Shown: positions 33,899 to 42,414 of the stretch, piece by piece
How positions within the stretch are numbered: position 1 is the first letter of the stretch
Layout: each line of letters starts with the position of its first letter
Assembly: GCA_035293765.1 (NCBI GenBank)
Contig: DATGMF010000035.1
Span: 62,001 to 126,000, forward strand
Length of the DNA: 64,000 nt
Direction of reading: 5' to 3'
Origin: DASRHT01 sp035293765
Lineage (GTDB): Bacteria; Chloroflexota; Ktedonobacteria; Ktedonobacterales; Ktedonobacteraceae
Program-made: the position numbers and the translations under genes
Notes under the pieces: generated by a model
What the model saw: only the letters and a program-made list of their open reading frames with translations
Told to the model about the DNA's origin: nothing
Databases searched by the model: none

Positions 33899-34579
33899 TT
33901 AAATCCATCCCCGGCTGACTAACGCGCTATATGCTGCTTCCTGCTCTGCTGCTTGTTTGTTACGACCATGACCCTGGCCGACTACTGTGTCGCCCAGCAA
34001 AACCTCAACGGTGAATTCCCGATTGTGCGATGGCCCTTCCTGGCTGGCGATGCGATATGAAGGCGTGATGCCTTCACGGGCCTGCGCCAGCTCCTGAAAG
34101 AGGGATTTATTATCCTTAAACAGGCGTTTGCTAACAATGTTATGAGCGATAGGCTCCAGGCGTGGGATAAGAAACTGTTGAGTTGTGCTCAGCCCCTGAT
34201 CAAGGTAAATCGCGCCTAGAATAGCTTCGAAGGCAGAGGCAAGCACACGCTGACCGCCGCCGCTGTGCTGCTCACCTTTCCCCATACGTAAAAATTGGCC
34301 GAGATTGATTTCCCGGGCGAACATTGCCAGCGTCTCTGTGCGCACCAGGATAGCCCGCACATCTGTCAGCTCTCCCTCGGTTAAGTGAGGGAAGGTGCGG
34401 TAAAGGAAGTCCGCGCTGATTAACGCCAGCACCGAATCGCCCAGGAATTCCAGACGCTCGTTGGAACTCTGCCCCTCACCGGCGCTTTCGTAAATAAACG
34501 AGCGATGGGTTAGCGCCATACTGAGCAGCTTTTTATCCTGAAAATGTACCTTGAGAATCTCTTCTAACTGTTCGTACAT
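33899..34579 (-). CDS. rnc: Ribonuclease III
   Basis: A 226-residue RNase III that cleaves double-stranded RNA and matures rRNA. The nuclease signature is N-E-R-L-E-F-L-G-D-S-V-L, and the second metal-binding segment is A-S-A-F-E-A-I-L-G-A-I-Y-L-D. The dsRNA-binding domain (about 155-226) ends G-Q-G-H-G-R-N-K-Q-A-A-E-Q-E-A-A. Its ATG overlaps the selD stop by one base (TAATG). rpoN begins 32 bases downstream. The length is normal. Confidence 0.96.
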   Translation of the reverse strand: MYEQLEEILKVHFQDKKLLSMALTHRSFIYESAGEGQSSNERLEFLGDSVLALISADFLYRTFPHLTEGELTDVRAILVRTETLAMFAREINLGQFLRMGKGEQHSGGGQRVLASAFEAILGAIYLDQGLSTTQQFLIPRLEPIAHNIVSKRLFKDNKSLFQELAQAREGITPSYRIASQEGPSHNREFTVEVLLGDTVVGQGHGRNKQAAEQEAAYSALVSRGWI

Positions 34580-35640
34580 TAAAATACCTCTAGCAATACA
34601 TGAGCCTCATCCTGCACTCGCTCCGTTACCACACCAATGCGCCAGAAGGTGACATCCGGCGCTATCTCAGCAAGTCGCGGCCATACTGCTGGATCGATGG
34701 CTGCGAACAGCCCTCCTGATGTCTGCGGGTCCCATAGTATGGCGCGTTGCTCTATATCTAACCGGTCGCTGATATGTACATGGGGAGTGAGGTAATCCTC
34801 GTTGCGATGAGCTCCCCCGGGAATACAGCCTAATGTCGCATAGCGCTGAACGCCTGGTAGTAGCGGCAATGCCTGGTAATCAAAGCGCATGCTGGTAAGG
34901 CTCTGGGACGCCATCTCCCAGGCATGGCCGAGCAGGCCAAAGCCGGTAATATCTGTGACCGCGTGTACCCCTGAGCCTGACTGTACCAGGGCTTCGCTGG
35001 CACGGCGATTAAGCTGCATCATGGACCGGATGGCGGCTTGTAGATCGTTTTCCTCAACCTGGTCACGTTTGTGCGCGGTTGTGATTAACCCGGTACCCAG
35101 CGGTTTGCTGATAATGAGCAGGTCGCCGGGCTGGGCGCCGCCTTTAGTCAGGATATGTGCGGGATGGACCATGCCGGTAACGGAGAGACCGTACTTTGGC
35201 TCTCGATCCGTCACAGTATGGCCGCCAGCGATAACGCCCCCGGCCCGGGCTATGGTATCCATGCCTCCCCGTAATATTTCGCTCAGCAGGTCCGCGGCCA
35301 GGTTATCGGGCCAGGCCACCAGATTGATTGCCATCAGCACCTGTCCCCCCATCGCATACACATCGCTCAGCGCATTTGCTGCGGCAATAGCCCCAAAAGC
35401 GTAAGGGTCATCCACCACAGGCGGGAAAAAGTCCGCTGTGCTAATTACTGCCTGCTGCTCATTGACACGATAGACGGCAGCATCATCGATAGCATCCAGC
35501 CCGACCAGCAAATTGGATGGCGTGGATGCATAACCTTTTAATAGACGCAGAACCTGCGCCAGGGCATCGGGACCCATTTTCGATGCTCAACCTGCGCAAC
35601 TGGCGAGCGATGTTAAGCGTATCTGTCGGCCTGTGCTCAT
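34579..35640 (-). CDS. selD: Selenide, water dikinase SelD containing in-frame UGA (selenocysteine)
   Basis: Read from the ATG at 35640, the frame gives L-T-S-L-A-S-C-A-G-U-A-S-K-M-G-P, where U is a TGA at 35589-35587 (residue 18). This is exactly the active-site motif of SelD, normally C-A-G-C/U-A-x-K. After the TGA the frame continues as SelD: D-D-A-A-V-Y-R-V, A-N-A-L-S-D-V-Y-A-M-G-G, A-G-G-H-T-V-T-D-R-E-P-K-Y-G, F-G-L-L-G-H and Q-T-S-G-G-L-F, 353 residues in total. A stable hairpin immediately follows the TGA. SelD makes selenophosphate for selenocysteine and selenouridine. An annotation from the next ATG (35577) would miss the catalytic residue. Genes selA, selB and selC are not in the window. 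Confidence 0.93.
35564..35586 (-). promoter_or_regulatory. SECIS-like hairpin after the selD UGA
   Basis: Immediately after the TGA, GCATCG and CGATGC form a perfect 6-bp stem closing an 11-base loop, AAAATGGGTCC. Bacterial SECIS elements lie directly downstream of the UGA and often expose a GGUC-type G/U in the apical loop, as in E. coli fdhF; GGUC occurs here. The position and shape support selenocysteine insertion by SelB. Confidence 0.75.
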
Positions 35641-35718
35641 GCCAATCAATCCTTTTATCTTTGTGCAAACTTCCGTGGTCATTGTAGCGCGTTTTGGGTC
35701 AGGGCGCAACGCTGAGCA

Positions 35719-35868
35719 TATGACCCTCAGGGCTATTTACTTCTCTGAAGAAGAGGGGGTCAAGGGGCTGTGCCCCTTGCGGGGCGCGGGGTGTCCCCGC
35801 TCATTCTTCTCCGCCCTCGCCCCCGAAGGGGGCAAAAAAAGAAGAATTAAATAGCCCTGTATGACCCT
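35719..35868. mobile_element. MITE-like palindromic element with 9-bp direct repeats
   Basis: The element spans 35728-35859 (132 bases). Its ends are an 11-bp perfect terminal inverted repeat (CAGGGCTATTT and AAATAGCCCTG), extendable with a small mismatch. It is flanked by identical 9-bp repeats TATGACCCT at 35719-35727 and 35860-35868, as expected for a target-site duplication. Inside are GC-rich hairpins (AAGGGGC/GCCCCTT; GCGGGG/CCCCGC; GCCCCC/GGGGGC). It encodes no transposase, so it would need one in trans. Confidence 0.75.
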
Positions 35869-35916
35869 GAAAGATGCTAGACTGTTCTCTGGAGATGTGA
35901 TACTCTTAATCAGGAT

Positions 35917-36320
35917 GGATTTGAGGAAGACAGGCAATCGCGGGTCGCAAGATCCGAGGAAAGTCCGAACTCCACAGAGCGGAATGCTGGATAACGTCCA
36001 GTGGGGGCGACCCCGAGGAGAGTGCAACAGAAACATACCGCCCGCCTCCTCTTAAGAAAGCGGGCAAGGGTGAAATGGTGAGGTAAGAGCTCACCAGCAA
36101 CCAGGTGACTGGTTGGCTGGGCAAACCCCATTCGGAGCAAGACCGAGCAGAAGGGATAGCATACTTACCGTGGTAAGTATGCTAGCAGGTTGCTCGCCTG
36201 TCAACCTTCGGGTTGGTCGCTTGAGGCGTCGGGTAACTGGCGTCCTGGATAGATGATTGCCACCCATGCCATCGAGAGGTGGCATGGAGACAGAATTCGG
36301 CTTACGGCTTGCTCAACTCC
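35917..36320 (+). ncRNA. rnpB: RNase P RNA (class A)
   Basis: The conserved GAGGAAAGTCCGAACTCCAC block (P4 5' side) lies 35 bases into the RNA, the ACAGAAA segment follows, and GGGTAAACCC-type and ACAGAATTCGGCTTAC (P4 3' side) segments come later. GGATTTGAG at the start pairs with CTCAACTCC at the end to form P1, fixing the limits near 35917 and 36320. It is the catalytic RNA that matures tRNA 5' ends. A strong hairpin terminator follows at 36339. Confidence 0.95.
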
Positions 36321-36338
36321 ATCGCGCAAGATGAAGTT

Positions 36339-36375
36339 AAAAGAGACAGAAGACCTCATATCTTCTGCCTCTTTT
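36339..36375. terminator. Bidirectional intrinsic terminator after rnpB
   Basis: AAAAGAGACAGAAGA pairs with TCTTCTGCCTCTTTT (one mismatch) around a 7-base loop, with A's before and T's after on both strands. It can end rnpB on plus and the small gene at 36408 on minus. Confidence 0.8.
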
Positions 36376-36407
36376 ATCTATATTTTTAAAGAATAGGAGC
36401 GTGTCTA

Positions 36408-36608
36408 TTACCTGCTCAAGCGATCATGCTCGATCAGCCAGCGGATAAAATTGAGACGACGGCTTTCTTCTACCATCTCGCGGTATTCAATTTCCTCGGT
36501 GACGTGGTCCCTCATATAGATCAATCTCATGGCTTCAATTTCGCTAAAGCCCATTGAGAGCAAATCTTGAAGGCCGGTATTTTCGGTTGTATATGATTGT
36601 TCTGACAT
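36408..36608 (-). CDS. Small unknown protein, 66 residues
   Basis: A short acidic-helical protein: G-L-Q-D-L-L-S-M-G-F-S-E-I-E-A-M-R-L-I-Y, then Y-R-E-M-V-E-E-S-R-R and a closing W-L-I-E-H-D-R-L-S-R. The L-L-S-M-G-F-S-E-I-E-A segment recalls a UBA-like helix turn, which may be coincidence. AGGGAG lies 7 bases before the ATG and an intrinsic terminator lies after the stop, so it is likely a real transcription unit. No family is recognised. Confidence 0.65.
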   Translation of the reverse strand: MSEQSYTTENTGLQDLLSMGFSEIEAMRLIYMRDHVTEEIEYREMVEESRRLNFIRWLIEHDRLSR

Positions 36609-37048
36609 GATGACGCTCCCTTATATAAATGGAACGAACTACGGGACAGAGCCGTCAAGACCTTACTGGCTTACGATACAACAAACCTGAGCGGACGCGA
36701 TCAATCGGGTCTCTCCGGGCGTGGTACATCTGCCCCTTACGAAGCTCAGATCTGCTGTAGTGAAGGCTTGCTTGATACATATACGGATCAAAGCATCTCA
36801 CTAGATACAACATCTTTTTCTCCCCGCCTATTTCGGTGAAGACGACTGCATCGGTTCCTCTGGGTGGTAATAGTCCTCCATCCCTACGTATACTACTACG
36901 TTCGTGGGGGAGATTTTTGGGTGAAATGTCCGGGCCACCGAGAAACGGATACAGGAATCAACATTCATAAGTTAGGGGACTGTATCGTCGTACCCGCGAG
37001 GAAAACTGCTTGAGGTTGACGACCTTTGAAGATATACTAACACAGTCG
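36609..37048. other. 440-base gap with no secure gene
   Basis: This gap separates glycerate kinase from the small gene, both on minus. A 100-codon stop-to-stop frame exists on minus, readable from an ATG as about 52 residues (M-L-Y-L-V-R-C-F-D-P-Y-M-Y), without a ribosome site I trust. The region may contain a leader RNA for the small gene, but I recognise no known riboswitch. Confidence 0.4.
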
Positions 37049-38227
37049 TCAATGGGGGTCTATTGAATAGCCAGAATTTCCTATAGCCACTGTAGCGATT
37101 CCCATCTGAAAAATCTTCAGGCTGCGTTCCGTTGTGTCACTGAGCAGAGGCGCGGCGTGTTGCATGGCGTAATCCAGTGACATCGGACCAGCAGGGAGCG
37201 CGGCAACGGCGGAGACGCCCAGCTTGTACACGGCCTGGTACCCTTCTCCGAGGCTGCCTGCGAGCGCAAGGACAGGGAGGCGGTAGCGTCCTGCCAGTTC
37301 TGCCACGGCGCCAACGCTTTTGCCATAAGCTGTTTGCTCATCGATCTGTCCCTCCGCCGTAATAACCAGGTGTGCCGTACGAATTTGCTCCTCAAGATGA
37401 ACCGCCTCCAGCACAATCTGCGCTCCCGGTCGCAATGTGGCATGGACGAAAGCCAGCAGGCCAGCTCCCAGGCCGCCGGCAGCTCCTGAGCCGGGAATTG
37501 CGGCGACGGTGCGCCCCAGGTCTCGCTCAATGATCTGCGCGTAATGGGCCAGAGCTGCATCTAAGGCGACGATCATCTCTGGAGTCGCGCCTTTCTGTGG
37601 ACCGTAAATTGCGGTTGCGCCCTTTGGGCCACAAAGAGGGTTGGTGACATCGCAGGCCACGTCGAAGACGCATTCGGCCAGGCGCGGATCGATATGTGCG
37701 GTTGAGATCGTGGCGAGCCTGCTGAGGGCGGCTCCGCCAGGTTCAACGGCCTGTCCTGCGCCGTCTGTCAGCGTTGCCCCGAGGGCCTGAGCCATGCCCG
37801 CGCCGCCGTCATTCGTCGCGCTGCCGCCGATTCCGAGGATGAAGCGCCGGTAGCCGTGGTCCAGCGCTGCGCGGATCAATTCGCCCACGCCATAGGTGGT
37901 GGTAATACGCGGGTCGCGCTGTGCTGGAGGAACCAGCGGCAGACCTGCGCATGCCGCCATCTCGATAGCTGCTGTACGTCCGTCGCCCAGCAGTCCAAAG
38001 AACGCCTCGACCGGCTGGCCCAATGGACCCGTTACCACCTGTCGTACGATGTTTCCCCCGGTTGCCTCGACCAGCGCCTGGACCGTTCCCTCACCCCCAT
38101 CGGCAACCGGAACGATAGCGATATCTGCGTCGGGATAGACGGCGCGCACGCCCTCTGCGATAGCCCGTCCCGCCTCCGCCGCTGTCAGGCTCCCCTTGAG
38201 CGATTGGGGTGCAATCACAATACGCAT
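37049..38227 (-). CDS. glxK: Glycerate 2-kinase (GlxK/GarK family)
   Basis: A 392-residue class I glycerate kinase starting M-R-I-V-I-A-P-Q-S-L-K-G-S-L-T-A-A-E-A; this ATG is preferred over 38266 because GAAAGG precedes it and the family starts here. Further signatures are P-V-A-D-G-G-E-G-T, G-I-G-G-S-A-T-N-D-G-G-A-G-M and I-T-A-E-G-Q-I-D-E-Q-T-A-Y-G-K. It phosphorylates glycerate at position 2, feeding glyoxylate or glucarate breakdown into glycolysis. It appears monocistronic; no glyoxylate-pathway genes adjoin. Confidence 0.93.
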   Translation of the reverse strand: MRIVIAPQSLKGSLTAAEAGRAIAEGVRAVYPDADIAIVPVADGGEGTVQALVEATGGNIVRQVVTGPLGQPVEAFFGLLGDGRTAAIEMAACAGLPLVPPAQRDPRITTTYGVGELIRAALDHGYRRFILGIGGSATNDGGAGMAQALGATLTDGAGQAVEPGGAALSRLATISTAHIDPRLAECVFDVACDVTNPLCGPKGATAIYGPQKGATPEMIVALDAALAHYAQIIERDLGRTVAAIPGSGAAGGLGAGLLAFVHATLRPGAQIVLEAVHLEEQIRTAHLVITAEGQIDEQTAYGKSVGAVAELAGRYRLPVLALAGSLGEGYQAVYKLGVSAVAALPAGPMSLDYAMQHAAPLLSDTTERSLKIFQMGIATVAIGNSGYSIDPH

Positions 38228-38419
38228 GGCCGTAAACCTTTCACCATCGGTTGCTGCATAAGTCATTAGCTTTTTTGATTATTGTATATCATATAGGGCG
38301 GCATCGTTGGGGTTTCTACTGAAGATTGGATCTTTTTCTTCTCGTTTGCATCCTCTCCCGACCTGCACTATAGTTCCAAAAAATGTGGACGTCTCTGGAC
38401 ACCACATCGTTTGTTTGAT

Positions 38420-39694
38420 TTAGACGGTTATCGCTAACCGCAAGGGCTGAACTACATAGGCCGCTATTCCCTCTGCCTTGAAGGCATCAGGCTTACGTTT
38501 GCGCAAAATGTTATAGCTCCCATTGACATCGGCGCAGATCTTGCGCCCGTCTTTGGCACGATACAGGCGGTTTCTCCGCCCCATGCGCTTGCCGCTAAAG
38601 GTGTGCTCGGTCTCATCATCAGGTCGGTACGTTGGAATGGGGTCCAGGTCCAGAAAGCTGGCTTTGCTGGTATAACTCTCTTCCTGGAGTTCCACTTGGA
38701 TGCCAACAAGCGAGGCTTTGTACGTGAGCATCTCAATCAATCTCGCGTGGGGAATATTCACAAAGTTCTGATTGTTACGCCGCCCGTTGTTCACCTCTTG
38801 CTTCCAGAGCGGATTTTTGCCGATGATGAGGGTCCCTGCCCCTTCTTTGACCATCAGGTCGATGATGGCTTTGCTGGCAGCATGCAAGTAGTGGTCTACC
38901 TGCCGGTTGCGCTTGTTCGTAATGCGCTGCATCTGTTTAGTAACACGGTCTCGCTCTGCTTTAGGTAAGCAGAGCTTTAACTCTTTCATGCGTTTGTTGT
39001 ACCATTGATTTCTGGCTTTGAGCGTGCGACCGTTAACCAGGCGAGGGACAAAGCCCTCTCGGTTTGCTGTTATCGCCGCTAAGTTCGTCACCCCAAGATC
39101 AATGGCGATGCAGAACGAGGGGTCAAGGTGGGCTTGGACAGGGTCTTTGCTATAAATGACTTCCACCACGTAATAACCGTTGCGAGGAACGATACGCACT
39201 TGATCAATCGTCTTCGGGTCCTGCTGCGTTTTGACCTCAATGGGGAGCATGGAGGGCTTGATGATACCATGTCGTAAGGCGCTCTTGCCTCGACTTTTGT
39301 GCAAGGTTTGCTCGCCACTGATGGCCTGAAGGGTATAAATCAAGACATTCCGTCCCTCGGTTTTGTGCTTGTACTTGGGCAGCCGTGGTCGTCCGGTGAA
39401 TTTCGATGAGTCTTCCTTGTATGCCTCCAACGCCTCAAAAAACGATGTCCAGACGTCGTCAAGTTGCCGTAGCACCTGCTGGCTCACTTTTGCCGGTAAC
39501 GCCTTGTACGCTTCATGCGGCTGCATGCGCTTGTCCATCTTGCTATAGTTGAGATAGACGCCCTCATGGATGAAGGCTTGCCGTATCTCATAGAGCGCCG
39601 CATTGTAGAGGTTCTTCGACTGGAAAGCGGCAGCATCAATCACCGCAAAACGGGGGTCATCGCGCCCGATGATGTGCTGTTCTGTCAGTTGCAT
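38420..39694 (-). CDS. tnpB: IS200/IS605-family TnpB (RuvC-like RNA-guided nuclease), zinc-finger-less type
   Basis: A 424-residue OrfB/TnpB. The three RuvC acids are retained: Asp in C-I-A-I-D-L-G-V-T-N, Glu in L-Q-E-E-S-Y-T-S-K and Asp in C-A-D-V-N-G-S-Y-N-I. The C-x-x-C zinc finger of typical TnpB between motifs II and III is replaced by T-S-K-A-S-F-L-D-L-D-P and F-S-G-K-R-M-G-R-R-N-R-L-Y. This zinc-less layout is a known subgroup. A 6-bp palindrome (38425-38440) lies at the 3' end of the gene, where the element end and the omega RNA usually lie. AAGGAGG precedes the ATG. No tnpA is present. Confidence 0.88.
   Translation of the reverse strand: MQLTEQHIIGRDDPRFAVIDAAAFQSKNLYNAALYEIRQAFIHEGVYLNYSKMDKRMQPHEAYKALPAKVSQQVLRQLDDVWTSFFEALEAYKEDSSKFTGRPRLPKYKHKTEGRNVLIYTLQAISGEQTLHKSRGKSALRHGIIKPSMLPIEVKTQQDPKTIDQVRIVPRNGYYVVEVIYSKDPVQAHLDPSFCIAIDLGVTNLAAITANREGFVPRLVNGRTLKARNQWYNKRMKELKLCLPKAERDRVTKQMQRITNKRNRQVDHYLHAASKAIIDLMVKEGAGTLIIGKNPLWKQEVNNGRRNNQNFVNIPHARLIEMLTYKASLVGIQVELQEESYTSKASFLDLDPIPTYRPDDETEHTFSGKRMGRRNRLYRAKDGRKICADVNGSYNILRKRKPDAFKAEGIAAYVVQPLRLAITV
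38425..38440 (-). repeat. Palindrome at the tnpB 3' end
   Basis: CGGTTA-TCGC-TAACCG is a perfect 6-bp stem with a 4-base loop, ending three bases from the tnpB stop. It may be the right-end hairpin of the element or part of the omega RNA scaffold, both of which overlap this position in IS200/IS605 elements. Confidence 0.5.
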
Positions 39695-39724
39695 ACTGCC
39701 GCCCTCCTTGCTTGCGCTGTGTTC

Positions 39725-40387
39725 CTACTGAACATGCCCAACGAGCGCCAGGCGTTGCGCTTGCTCATAGCTGTTGCCTTGCTCACAGCAGCAGTGCACC
39801 CGCGCTCGATACGCTTTCACCGCACGATCATGCAGGGGGCGAGGGTGATACGGCTCGGAACGGGGCCACGTTGCCGGACGAGGCTGGGTGAGCAGAGGAA
39901 GTAAAAAACAGGGATGCGCCATCCCCACAGCAGCCAGGGTATGATCTGTCTCCGCCAAACGAGTCAGGTCCCGCACCAGCCATCCGACCTGCCAGGGGAG
40001 GAAGTCCGGTCCGACCGCATCAGTCAGCAGGTCGCGATACAGGCGCGTGTCCGTCAGGCACATATAGATATGGTTCACCAAGCGAGGAACGTTCATGGTC
40101 CATGCTTCTTCCTCTGCGCTGGCTTCTTCGCTCAGATAATTGGACGCAGATGCGCCATGGCAAGCGGGGTCATCCAGGATGCAACGTGGCACCGCAACCG
40201 GAACGAGCAGCGGACAGACCTCACCATCTGGAAGAGGGACCTCGATGCGGGTGATCTGCTCGGGAGCAAGAGGACCAACGGCATACGAGCACGTTGAAGC
40301 GGTGTGATCGTGGGACAGCGTGCAAGGAAGAGATGTGAGGGGAAAAAGCGTCCTCGTGGGAGTTGGGACCTGCAATTGATCTAACAT
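39725..40387 (-). CDS. Unknown protein coupled to tnpB
   Basis: A 220-residue protein from the ATG at 40387, with AAAGGAGG 9 bases upstream. It ends 30 bases before tnpB on the same strand, so both are probably one transcript. It is rich in Pro, Leu and Thr, with a middle segment A-S-A-E-E-E-A-W-T-M-N-V-P-R-L-V-N-H-I-Y and a His/Cys-rich end (V-H-C-C-C-E-Q-G-N-S-Y-E-Q-A-Q). I recognise no domain. It could be an accessory or regulatory gene of the element or a captured cargo gene. Confidence 0.6.
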   Translation of the reverse strand: MLDQLQVPTPTRTLFPLTSLPCTLSHDHTASTCSYAVGPLAPEQITRIEVPLPDGEVCPLLVPVAVPRCILDDPACHGASASNYLSEEASAEEEAWTMNVPRLVNHIYMCLTDTRLYRDLLTDAVGPDFLPWQVGWLVRDLTRLAETDHTLAAVGMAHPCFLLPLLTQPRPATWPRSEPYHPRPLHDRAVKAYRARVHCCCEQGNSYEQAQRLALVGHVQ

Positions 40388-40419
40388 GCTGATGCGCCTC
40401 CTTTGCGCTGCTTGACATC

Positions 40420-40517
40420 GGACTCTCATGCAGGTATCATCCCCACTTGAGAGTCTAGGTTGGACTTTACTAGTTGGACTCTCATCGCTAGCTAGATATT
40501 CACAGTATCTAGCTAGC
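40420..40517. repeat. Repeat cluster: GGACTCTCAT pair and a 12-bp hairpin
   Basis: GGACTCTCAT occurs at 40420 and 40476 with an inverted GAGAGTC at 40449 between them. Next comes a perfect 12-bp hairpin, GCTAGCTAGATA (40487-40498) with TATCTAGCTAGC (40506-40517) and a 7-base loop. It lies between the divergent tnpB unit and ctaG. It may be the left end of the TnpB element, an operator, or both. Confidence 0.6.
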
Positions 40518-40563
40518 TTCCTATTGTTGAGGAGAATAGAAGTTAAGAGTGTGGAGTTTTACT

Positions 40564-41412
40564 ATGCCGGATGGTTTATCGCTCATATGGCCCTGGAATC
40601 CAGGGGCAATTATATTGCTACTAGTTTTGTGCCTGCTCTATTTGCTGGGTTTGAGGCGGGTTCGCCTGCACTATCCACAAGGAGAGACGGTGAAGATGCG
40701 TCAAATAGTATGTTTCTTCTCGGCTATCGTGATTGCTGCGCTGGTGCTATTGACGCCTATTGATACGATTGGCAGCACTCAGCTCTTTGTTGTTCATATG
40801 TTTCAGCTCGTCGTTCTGACCACACTTTGCACGCCGTTGCTTATTTTTGGGTGTCCTGAAGCACTGCTGCAACCTCTTGTTGCATTGCCTGTTGTTCGCA
40901 ATGTTGTCAGAATTTTTACGCAGCCGCTGGTGGCCTCGATCCTTTTCAATGCGACGTTCCTGCTCTGGCACTCACCCAGGTTCTATGACGCTACCATCGG
41001 CAACGCCTCCCTCTACCATGCTCAGGTGCTGACGATTTTCGTGCTCTCGTGGCTAAACTGGTGGCCGCTCATCGGTTCCGTCAAGCAGTTGCGCCACATG
41101 AGCTATCCTCTACAGATGCTCTACGCGTTTTTTGATGGGCAGCCGGTTGATATCTTTGCCTTCATCCTGGTGTTTAGTGGCGTGGCGATCTACTCGCATT
41201 ACGCCATCCCTCCTCAACTGGGCCTCTCTGCCTTTGCTGACCAGGCTGCCGGTGGCGCGCTCCTGTTAACCCCTGGGCTGGTTGACCTGGTGGTGATGTC
41301 GCCTCTCTTCTTCCGCTGGCTGGGGCAGATTGAACAGCGGACGCGCCTGGCCGATGAGCATAGGCAGGAGGAAGAGATAGAGCTTGTGCATTTAGAGAAG
41401 CAAGAACTCTAG
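40564..41412 (+). CDS. ctaG: CtaG-like cytochrome c oxidase assembly membrane protein
   Basis: A membrane protein of about 282 residues with seven or more hydrophobic segments and the caa3_CtaG pattern: S-T-Q-L-F-V-V-H-M-F-Q-L-V-V-L at one helix, F-L-L-W-H-S-P-R-F-Y, and N-W-W-P-L-I-G in the next. The His residues may bind copper. The family supports caa3-type cytochrome c oxidase assembly in Bacillus and relatives. The ATG at 40564 has GGAG 7 bases upstream; a GTG at 40549 is an alternative. No oxidase subunit gene is adjacent, but the cupredoxin gene at 13.5 kb could belong to the same process. Confidence 0.82.
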   Translation: MPDGLSLIWPWNPGAIILLLVLCLLYLLGLRRVRLHYPQGETVKMRQIVCFFSAIVIAALVLLTPIDTIGSTQLFVVHMFQLVVLTTLCTPLLIFGCPEALLQPLVALPVVRNVVRIFTQPLVASILFNATFLLWHSPRFYDATIGNASLYHAQVLTIFVLSWLNWWPLIGSVKQLRHMSYPLQMLYAFFDGQPVDIFAFILVFSGVAIYSHYAIPPQLGLSAFADQAAGGALLLTPGLVDLVVMSPLFFRWLGQIEQRTRLADEHRQEEEIELVHLEKQEL

Positions 41413-41539
41413 CAAGCTTGCAGGATAAGCGTAGACATTATTAGCAAACTTTTCCATGTTTTTCCACTTTTGCCCTTCAATATGATATAGTATGCATATG
41501 TTGCGGAGTGTCACCGGAAGAGCAGAAAGGGTCATCAAC

Positions 41540-42391
41540 ATGGAAAAGGCTGCCAATAGCTATATCATCAATGTGGAAAGTGGCGCGGAGATGGCGCGCC
41601 TGATCGACCAGGATAAGTTTGTTACAAAATGTATGGGAGGGCTTTTTCCCGAAATTCCTGATCTTGCGAAGGTGGGCAGTACCCTGGATGTTGCGTGTGG
41701 GCCGGGGGGCTGGGCGCAAGAACTGGCGTATACGTATCCCGACATGCGGGTCGTAGGTATTGATATCAGTCAGCGCATGATTGAGTATGCGAAGGCCCTG
41801 TCGCAGGTTCAGGGATTAGATAACGCGGAATTTCGCGTGATGGATCTGCTACAGCCGCTCGACTTTCCTGACGCGTCCTTTGATCTGATCAATGCACGCT
41901 TTCTCGTTGGTTTTGTCCATGCGGACGGCTGGGTTCCCCTGATGAAGGAGCTGATGCGCATCTTGCGACCTGGAGGAACTATTCGATTTACAGATTCCGA
42001 CGGTCGATTGATCACGAGCTCTCCGGCGTTCGAGAAGCTCATGGATCTGCTGATGCAGGCGTTTTATCTCGACGGACGAAACTTGAGCGGAAGCCCTTCG
42101 CATGTTGGCCTTACGCCTTTGTTGGGACGTTTCTTGCGAGAGGTGGGGTGTCAGAACGTTCAGGAAAAGGTCCATTTACTGAACTACTCAGCCGGAATGG
42201 AGGCGTATACCGGCGTTTGTGAAGATGTGAGAGTTGGTTTCAAGCTGGTACAGCCCTTTCTCGTGAAAATGAAGGTCGCCGAGCAGGAAGAAGTGGAGCA
42301 GCTTTACGAGCAGACACTGGCGGAATGGCTCTCTGAGGATTTTCGCGGCCTGTGGTATTTTCTGTCGGCCTGGGGGCAGAAGCCTGTCTGA
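41540..42391 (+). CDS. SAM-dependent class I methyltransferase
   Basis: A 283-residue methyltransferase. Motif I is L-D-V-A-C-G-P-G-G-W-A, the acidic residue after beta 2 is in V-V-G-I-D-I-S-Q-R-M-I, motif II is near F-R-V-M-D-L-L-Q-P-L-D-F-P-D, and motif III is L-R-P-G-G-T-I-R-F-T-D. It resembles UbiE/BioC-like enzymes acting on small molecules, but the substrate is unknown. The ATG at 41540 is used because AAAGG lies 9 bases upstream; an ATG at 41492 is less likely. A TGATATAGT -10-like sequence precedes it. Confidence 0.85.
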   Translation: MEKAANSYIINVESGAEMARLIDQDKFVTKCMGGLFPEIPDLAKVGSTLDVACGPGGWAQELAYTYPDMRVVGIDISQRMIEYAKALSQVQGLDNAEFRVMDLLQPLDFPDASFDLINARFLVGFVHADGWVPLMKELMRILRPGGTIRFTDSDGRLITSSPAFEKLMDLLMQAFYLDGRNLSGSPSHVGLTPLLGRFLREVGCQNVQEKVHLLNYSAGMEAYTGVCEDVRVGFKLVQPFLVKMKVAEQEEVEQLYEQTLAEWLSEDFRGLWYFLSAWGQKPV

Positions 42392-42414
42392 ACATCAAAA
42401 CTGCATAATGCTGC

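Noticed and set aside
36640..36960. A 100-codon stop-to-stop minus frame ending K-P-V-R-S
   Set aside because: The only ATG gives 52 residues and lacks a convincing ribosome site; kept only as a note in the gap entry.
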